Part shown: positions 13,665 to 16,851 of the stretch, in pieces | Layout: each line of letters opens with the position of its first letter | Position numbering within the stretch: position 1 is the stretch's first letter | Assembly: GCA_937896295.1 (NCBI GenBank) | Contig: CALBME010000202.1 | Location: 1-16,851, forward strand | DNA from: an uncultured Micavibrio sp. | Lineage (GTDB): Bacteria; Pseudomonadota; Alphaproteobacteria; Micavibrionales; UBA1664 | Reading direction: 5' to 3' | Length of the DNA: 16,851 nucleotides | Program-made: the position numbers and the translations under genes | The notes under the pieces: model-generated | Told to the model about the DNA's origin: nothing | The model's database searches: none | Seen by the model: the letters and a program-made list of their open reading frames with translations, nothing else

Positions 13665-14393
13665 GGCTTGTTTCCTTGGTTTTGCTTTTTTGGGGAATTG
13701 GGCTTCATCAATCCGCCGAGCAAGCAGGCTGGCAAAAATGAGATATTGGGCCGCTTTTTCTTCTGTCAGATCGTGCGTTAGGCTATGAGCCTTTGGATTC
13801 CTTATGCCCTGATAGGCCCCTTTAAATATTTGCATAAACCCCTTTTGATCGTTTTTGCCTGATTCAGTTTCCAATTCGCTAAGAACAATAAAGGCATCCT
13901 CTAATGCGAAGGCTTGACCAATCAGCCTGTCACCGTCATCACCAAGGGCCGTTTTCTCCCGGATGTAATCAAAAACTGCGGTTATAGAATTTAGAACCGC
14001 TTCTCTCAGGTGGCCGTTTCGATAGAGTTGATATGCGTTTTGAGTAATGACCGGGTGCAATAAGTCTTCAAAGCCCAGTTTTTCCTGAGTATCTTTTTGA
14101 TGGTTTAGCAAGTGAGCATCGGCACGTTTCTCAATTTCAGGCAGGTCACGCTCGATAATATCCCTGAAATCATTATCCATGCCAAAACCGATGTGTCTTC
14201 CCAAATAACCCAAATCTTCTTTTGGGAATTTTTCCCGCCATAAGTCCCAGAGTTGCTGATAGTCAGTTTTCATGTACTCCTTTACAGCTTTGACCGCTTC
14301 CTCACCTCCTTGCTCATACAAGGGAAGTGCATCCTTTGCTTTTACTTCAAGGGCGCGGAGAAGATTTTTAACGGACAGATACCATTTAATCAT
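13659..14393 (-). CDS. TIGR02391 (Hypoth_Ymh) family protein with HEPN-like motif
   Basis: The start at 14393 is chosen because AAGGAAA lies about eight bases upstream; the frame stays open to 14489 but those codons run through the regulatory region. This gives 244 residues. Residues ~1-105 are charged, helical and variable. Residues ~111-231 match the TIGR02391/Ymh pattern: LLHPVITQNAYQLYRNGHLR (111-130), GDRLIGQAF, KGFMQIFKGAYQGIRNPKAH (184-203) and a closing YLIFASLLARRIDEA. Arg198-Asn-Pro-Lys-Ala-His203 fits the R-x4-6-H motif of HEPN ribonucleases. Such proteins often sit in phage islands and defence loci and their role is not established. Base composition is clearly more AT-rich than cydAB. 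It is divergent from the Xre/ImmA pair across a region with operator-like repeats, so it may be controlled by that regulator. A toxin or abortive-infection role is inference. Confidence 0.85.
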   Translation of the reverse strand: MIKWYLSVKNLLRALEVKAKDALPLYEQGGEEAVKAVKEYMKTDYQQLWDLWREKFPKEDLGYLGRHIGFGMDNDFRDIIERDLPEIEKRADAHLLNHQKDTQEKLGFEDLLHPVITQNAYQLYRNGHLREAVLNSITAVFDYIREKTALGDDGDRLIGQAFALEDAFIVLSELETESGKNDQKGFMQIFKGAYQGIRNPKAHSLTHDLTEEKAAQYLIFASLLARRIDEAQFPKKAKPRKQAS

Positions 14394-14430
14394 TTCAAAT
14401 TTCCTTGGTTTTTCACTTAATGCAAAGACT

Positions 14431-14488
14431 GTTATATCGCACCTAAAATGCCTAAACCACCTAATGTGAATAAACTGTTTAGTAAACA
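14431..14488. promoter_or_regulatory. Operator-like repeats between divergent TIGR02391 and Xre genes
   Basis: TGTTTA-G-TAAACA (14476-14488) is a perfect 13-base palindrome. Left of it CCTAA occurs at 14442, 14451 and 14460, exactly 9 bases apart (CCTAAAATG, CCTAAACCA, CCTAATGTG). A minus-strand -10-like TATAAC (14436-14431) for the TIGR02391 gene lies beside these repeats. A -35-like TGGACA at 14490-14495 borders the palindrome on the Xre side. This is the usual layout for an Xre regulator controlling itself and its divergent neighbour. The binding claim is inferred. Confidence 0.45.
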
Positions 14489-14545
14489 CTGGACAATCGT
14501 GTATAGTATGTGCAAATACTTGGAAATATAGCGAGGAGCGATTCG

Positions 14546-14916
14546 ATGGTTAAGGGGAAAGAAACATTTGGAGGCCGGGTAAGACGCAGGCGCATGGAGA
14601 AGCAGATTACCCTGAGAAAATTGCCGACATGATAGATGTAAGCCCGACTTATATTTCCCAGATCGAACGGGATGAATTTAAACCGCCTGTGGAAGATAAA
14701 ATCCGTGAGATTGCAAGGGTGCTGGGAGAAAATGAAGACGAAATGCTGGCGCTGGCGGACAGGGTTCCGTCCGATTTGCCCAGCATCATTCAAAAACACC
14801 CGAAGGAAGTGGCAACCTTTCTCAGGACAGCCAAGGGGTTCAGCCGGGAAGACTGGGAAAATCTGACAAAAAACATAGCAAAAAATCCATCAGGAAAGGG
14901 CGAAAAAGACCAATGA
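14546..14916 (+). pseudogene. Xre-family helix-turn-helix regulator, broken by a 1-base deletion
   Basis: The ATG at 14546 with GAGGAG seven bases upstream opens a frame (MVKGKETFGGRVRRRRMEKQ...) that stops at 14630-14632 after LRKLPT. The rest of the domain (ADMIDVSPTYISQIERDEF) continues in the -1 frame to 14916. Adding one A to the AAAA run at 14617-14620 gives LRKIADMIDVSP, a normal Xre helix 1-2 junction, and a 123-residue protein: HTH ~8-65, then an acidic linker and a conserved tail with a KEVATFLRTAKGFSREDWE block. So this is a recent mutation, a sequencing or assembly error (the contig has other artefacts), or less likely a -1 ribosomal slip on AAAA. The stop overlaps the ImmA/IrrE start (ATGA), the usual arrangement for this pair. 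The reader without the upstream half would see only a C-terminal ORF from 14629. Confidence 0.85.
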
Positions 14917-15638
14917 GTTTCGAGGTTCCTTATTTGTCGGATGCTGACATAGAGACAGAGGCGAATATGCTTCTGAAATCGTTTGAAGCAAAATACGGCA
15001 CGATCCAGACAGCGGCGACACCGCTGGATGAAATCATTGAAAATCATCTTGGGCTTGGCTTTGAGATAACCGATTTGGGGCATCCCGCCATTCTGGGGCA
15101 GTTGGACATTAAACAGAACCTTATCAGGATCAACACTCTTCTTGATCCGCACCAAGATCGGCGCAAGGAGGGGCGTTATAATTATACGCTGGCGCACGAA
15201 GGCGGGCATCAGGTGCTTCATAGGCCGTATGCGGAAGCCTTGATGGACGCGCCTTCTTTATTTGAAGGTGAGCAAGAAGAAAACGAAATCATCCTGTGCA
15301 GAAGGGAAGATCAGAAAGCGCCGATAGAGATTCAGGCTGACAAATTTGCATCCTGCCTTCTTCTTCCGAGAGAAAAGGTTGTTAATGAGTTTCTGGAATT
15401 TGCAAACAGGCCAGCGGTCAAGATGCAGCCGCTGTTGCAGGCATTAAGGCATAACCGCGATTTTATGAATCAGGCATTTCCGAACTGGCGCTATATTCCA
15501 TCGGATGATGAAGTTCTGCATTACGCTTTTAAGGAACTGGCTGATAAATTCCATGTTTCGATGCAGGCAATGGTTATAAGGCTGAAAGTTATCGGGCTTT
15601 TGCAGGATTCCTCACAGGAGGAAATGTCATACGCTTAA
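14913..15638 (+). CDS. ImmA/IrrE-family metallopeptidase
   Basis: The 241-residue protein has the zinc-binding motif HEGGH (95-99) in TLAHEGGHQVLH, and IEIQADKFASCLLLP (138-152) whose Glu139 is the expected third ligand. This is the complete active-site pattern of the ImmA/IrrE (DUF955, gluzincin-like) family. ImmA cuts the repressor of ICEBs1 and IrrE/PprI cuts the DdrO repressor; both targets are Xre-type proteins. The overlapping upstream gene is such a regulator, so it is the likely substrate or partner. The C-terminal ~70 residues (from ~170) form a helical domain with FKELADKFHVSMQAMVIRLK, which resembles a small winged-helix or HTH-like segment also common in this family. The ATG overlaps the Xre stop by 4 bases, with AGGAAAGGG upstream. 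Peptidase assignment is strong and the target inferred. Confidence 0.92.
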   Translation: MSFEVPYLSDADIETEANMLLKSFEAKYGTIQTAATPLDEIIENHLGLGFEITDLGHPAILGQLDIKQNLIRINTLLDPHQDRRKEGRYNYTLAHEGGHQVLHRPYAEALMDAPSLFEGEQEENEIILCRREDQKAPIEIQADKFASCLLLPREKVVNEFLEFANRPAVKMQPLLQALRHNRDFMNQAFPNWRYIPSDDEVLHYAFKELADKFHVSMQAMVIRLKVIGLLQDSSQEEMSYA

Positions 15639-15654
15639 AAAAATTTGGGAGAAG

Positions 15655-15668
15655 TGTTTAGTGTTTAG
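15655..15668 (+). repeat. Tandem half-sites TGTTTAG-TGTTTAG before the small-ORF operon
   Basis: Two perfect, adjacent copies of TGTTTAG (15655-15661, 15662-15668), followed by TTTAC. The same 7-mer is the left half of the palindrome at 14476-14488 in front of the Xre gene. The position, between the ImmA/IrrE stop and the next gene 24 bases on, suits a second operator for the same regulator. Confidence 0.4.
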
Positions 15669-15691
15669 TTTACGGCGGACAGGTGAGAGGA

Positions 15692-15877
15692 ATGGAAGAT
15701 AAATCTGAACTGCAAAAACTTTGGGATCGAATGAAGCTGGAAACCATGTCCGGCCTGAAACACGGCTTTTTTGATTTTTCGCTGACCGGCGAAGTCAAGA
15801 ACGGCAAGCGGCATGTCACGTTGAAAGCTGGAAAGAACCACAAATTTACAATAGCGCCGGAGGATATTCAGGAATGA
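15692..15877 (+). CDS. Small hypothetical protein, accessory-element type
   Basis: The 61-residue protein begins MEDKSELQKLWDRMKLE, a helical, charged segment with two Trp/Met positions. It then has a beta-rich half: GFFDFSLTGEVKNGKRHVTL and a Lys/His-rich strand ending in FTIAPEDIQE. I do not recognise a family; proteins of this kind are frequent before primase genes in phages and ICEs. The start at 15692 is preferred over the GTG at 15683 because AGGTGA (15681-15686) stands five bases before it. The stop overlaps the next ATG by 4 bases (ATGA), so the gene is probably coupled to its neighbour. Confidence 0.7.
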   Translation: MEDKSELQKLWDRMKLETMSGLKHGFFDFSLTGEVKNGKRHVTLKAGKNHKFTIAPEDIQE

Positions 15878-15996
15878 CGGCGATTAAAGCGCGACTTCTG
15901 CGATGGAAGCGCAAGTTTAACCCCTTGCTGATTTGTTACCGCTGCGATGGCGGGGCCGACGGCATGGATACAGTAAATGGACGGAGAAAAGCATAA
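15874..15996 (+). CDS. Very small hypothetical protein (40 residues)
   Basis: The ATG overlaps the preceding stop by 4 bases. The product is a basic N-terminal segment (MTAIKARLLRWKRKFNPLL) followed by ICYRCDGGADGMD and a basic tail. The C-Y-R-C pair could bind metal only if dimerised, and no full zinc finger is present. No family is recognised. It overlaps the next ORF by 20 bases. The ATGA coupling supports translation, but the composition alone is not decisive. Confidence 0.5.
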   Translation: MTAIKARLLRWKRKFNPLLICYRCDGGADGMDTVNGRRKA

Positions 15997-16141
15997 GGCT
16001 GGAACGGATGCGGATTTCTGGCAGTCAAAAACAGGGCGGACATTATCAGCGGAGGATCACAGGCAGATCAGGGAAAACCTGACAGGCTTTTTTGAAATTC
16101 TCAATGAATGGCAAGGAAAGGAACGCGGCAATGTGCATTGA
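15977..16141 (+). CDS. Small conserved-looking protein upstream of the primase (54 residues)
   Basis: ATG at 15977, TGA at 16139-16141. The product has a charged start (MDGEKHKAGTDADFWQSKTG) and an amphipathic helix containing AEDHRQIRENLTGFFEILNE. The 'FW-----GR-LS-ED-RQI-ENLTGFF-IL-EW' pattern resembles small uncharacterised proteins in alphaproteobacterial phages and ICEs, as I remember them. It overlaps the ORFs on both sides (20 bases left, 11 bases right), the dense packing typical of mobile elements. The ribosome site is weak, so translation may depend on coupling. Confidence 0.65.
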   Translation: MDGEKHKAGTDADFWQSKTGRTLSAEDHRQIRENLTGFFEILNEWQGKERGNVH

Positions 16142-16851
16142 TCGTGAAAGGCTCGATTTTGCCGAAATTAACGGCGCGGTATTAGCGGATTATCCCGCTT
16201 TTCTGCAAAGATGGATTCCGGGCGGGCGCTTTCAGGGCTGCGAATATGTGCCGGTGAACCCGAAGCGCCATGATCGCAGGGCCGGTTCTTTCAAAATAAA
16301 CTGGCGCACGGGCAAGTGGTCTGATTTTGCAACCGGGGATGGCGGCACAACGCCTTTGAGCCTTTATGCCTATTTGACGGGCCTGCCTTACGCGCAGGCG
16401 GGTTTTAGGCTTGCGGAAGAACTGGGCGGCAAAAGCCGTTATCAGGCAATCGCAACAGCCAAACCAGATGATGCAGAAAAGCCGTACAGACTGGACGATG
16501 CAAAAAAGAGGGATTACGCCCTGAAACTTTGGAACGCCAGTTTTCCGGCGGAAAATACCGTTATTCAAAAATATCTTCATTCGCGCGGCATTACGGCGGC
16601 AATATCATCTGATATTCGCCTTTTGCCCGGACACCGGCACAGACCATCCGGGCGCGTGTATCCCGTCATGCTGGCGGCAATACGGCGCTGGCCTTCAAAA
16701 AATTTGATTGCCGTGCATAGAACCTGGGTTTTGCCAGACGGTAGCGGCAAAGCCCCGTTGGAGCCGGAAAAAATGATGCTGGGGCCAGCTTCGGGCGGGG
16801 CCGTGCAGTTGTCAGCGCCAGCGCAAAAAATGGTTATCGCCAGATCGGAAG
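16131..16851 (+). CDS. DUF7146/Toprim-type primase (mobile-element replication protein), 3' end missing
   Basis: About 237 genuine residues from ATG 16131 are visible, with AGGAAAGGAA about eight bases upstream. The N-terminal region resembles the DNA-binding, CHC2-like part of phage and ICE primases: GSFKINWRTGKWSDFATGDG followed by TTPLSLYAYLTGLPYAQA. Residues ~125-235 match the linker before the Toprim core, with the very typical 'HRTWVLPDGSGKAPLEPEKM-LGPASGGAVQL' stretch. After MVIA the family continues with an EGIET Toprim motif, whose first Glu is catalytic. Here the sequence instead becomes adapter DNA and the contig ends. The protein would make primers or join Toprim to a helicase domain for element replication. 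It shows that the right part of the window is an accessory element. Confidence 0.85.
   Translation, partial: MCIDRERLDFAEINGAVLADYPAFLQRWIPGGRFQGCEYVPVNPKRHDRRAGSFKINWRTGKWSDFATGDGGTTPLSLYAYLTGLPYAQAGFRLAEELGGKSRYQAIATAKPDDAEKPYRLDDAKKRDYALKLWNASFPAENTVIQKYLHSRGITAAISSDIRLLPGHRHRPSGRVYPVMLAAIRRWPSKNLIAVHRTWVLPDGSGKAPLEPEKMMLGPASGGAVQLSAPAQKMVIARSE
16842..16851 (+). other. Illumina adapter remnant at the contig end
   Basis: The last ten bases are AGATCGGAAG, identical to the start of the TruSeq read-through adapter. They replace the codons expected for the Toprim EGIET motif, so they are not genomic. True sequence ends at about 16841. Confidence 0.85.

Noticed and set aside
14394..14489. Longer N-terminus for the TIGR02391 protein starting at 14489
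   Set aside because: It would translate through the operator-like repeats and promoter region, while the ATG at 14393 has a good AAGGAAA ribosome site.
14614..14623. Classical X-XXY-YYZ slippery heptamer at the Xre frameshift
   Set aside because: AAAATTG does not fit the heptamer rule; only a simple one-tRNA slip on AAAA is possible, so an indel is the simpler explanation.
1..16851. CRISPR arrays, insertion sequences or transposase genes
   Set aside because: I looked for regularly spaced repeats and transposase motifs on both strands and saw none.

Overview
This window looks like one metagenomic or draft-assembly contig from an alphaproteobacterium. The evidence is an NDUFS4-type 'ETC complex I subunit' gene (otherwise known from alphaproteobacteria and mitochondria), a TIGR01459-type HAD hydrolase, a FixK/FNR-style box in front of a cytochrome bd operon, and high-GC codon use. 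A Rhodospirillales- or Micavibrio-like origin is possible, but the sequence alone does not settle it. Both ends carry artefacts. The first ~520 bases are a patchwork of unrelated pieces (a DUF3516 helicase tail, an unplaced stretch, and a PilB-tail/PilC-head junction) that read in frame into a long coiled-coil gene. The last ten bases match the start of the Illumina TruSeq adapter and interrupt a Toprim motif.

Chromosomal part (about 523-13480). From left to right: the 3' part of a coiled-coil protein (+); a shared terminator; an unrecognised protein (-); a TIGR01459 HAD phosphatase-like protein (+); a secreted, degenerate M23/LytM-like protein (-); an MsbA-like ABC exporter translationally coupled to a secreted DUF192 protein (+); tRNA-Pro(UGG); an anchored SRPBCC-domain protein and the NDUFS4-like complex I accessory subunit (+); tRNA-Arg(UCU); and a 520-base stretch without a convincing protein gene but rich in hairpins. 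Then come a 3-mercaptopyruvate sulfurtransferase (sseA, -), a doubtful small ORF (+), and a minus-strand cluster cydA-cydB-cydX-like-dctA. A perfect FixK/FNR-type palindrome sits about 41 bases upstream of the inferred cydA start of transcription. That points to low-oxygen control of a cyanide-insensitive-type bd quinol oxidase and, by read-through, of a C4-dicarboxylate symporter.

Accessory part (about 13540-16851). Base composition becomes visibly more AT-rich and the genes are of mobile-element type. A TIGR02391 (Ymh) protein with an R-x4-H HEPN-like motif (-) is divergent from an Xre-type regulator (+, broken by an apparent 1-base deletion in an A-run). The regulator is overlapped by an ImmA/IrrE-family metallopeptidase. 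The intergenic region has a perfect 13-base palindrome and three 9-base-spaced CCTAA repeats, and its half-site recurs as a tandem pair just before the next gene. After that come three very small, overlapping ORFs and the 5' part of a DUF7146/Toprim-type primase gene that runs off the contig. This looks like one end of an integrated phage, plasmid or ICE-like element. The regulator-peptidase pair beside a possible HEPN ribonuclease is the best candidate here for an uncharacterised defence or toxin-regulating module.
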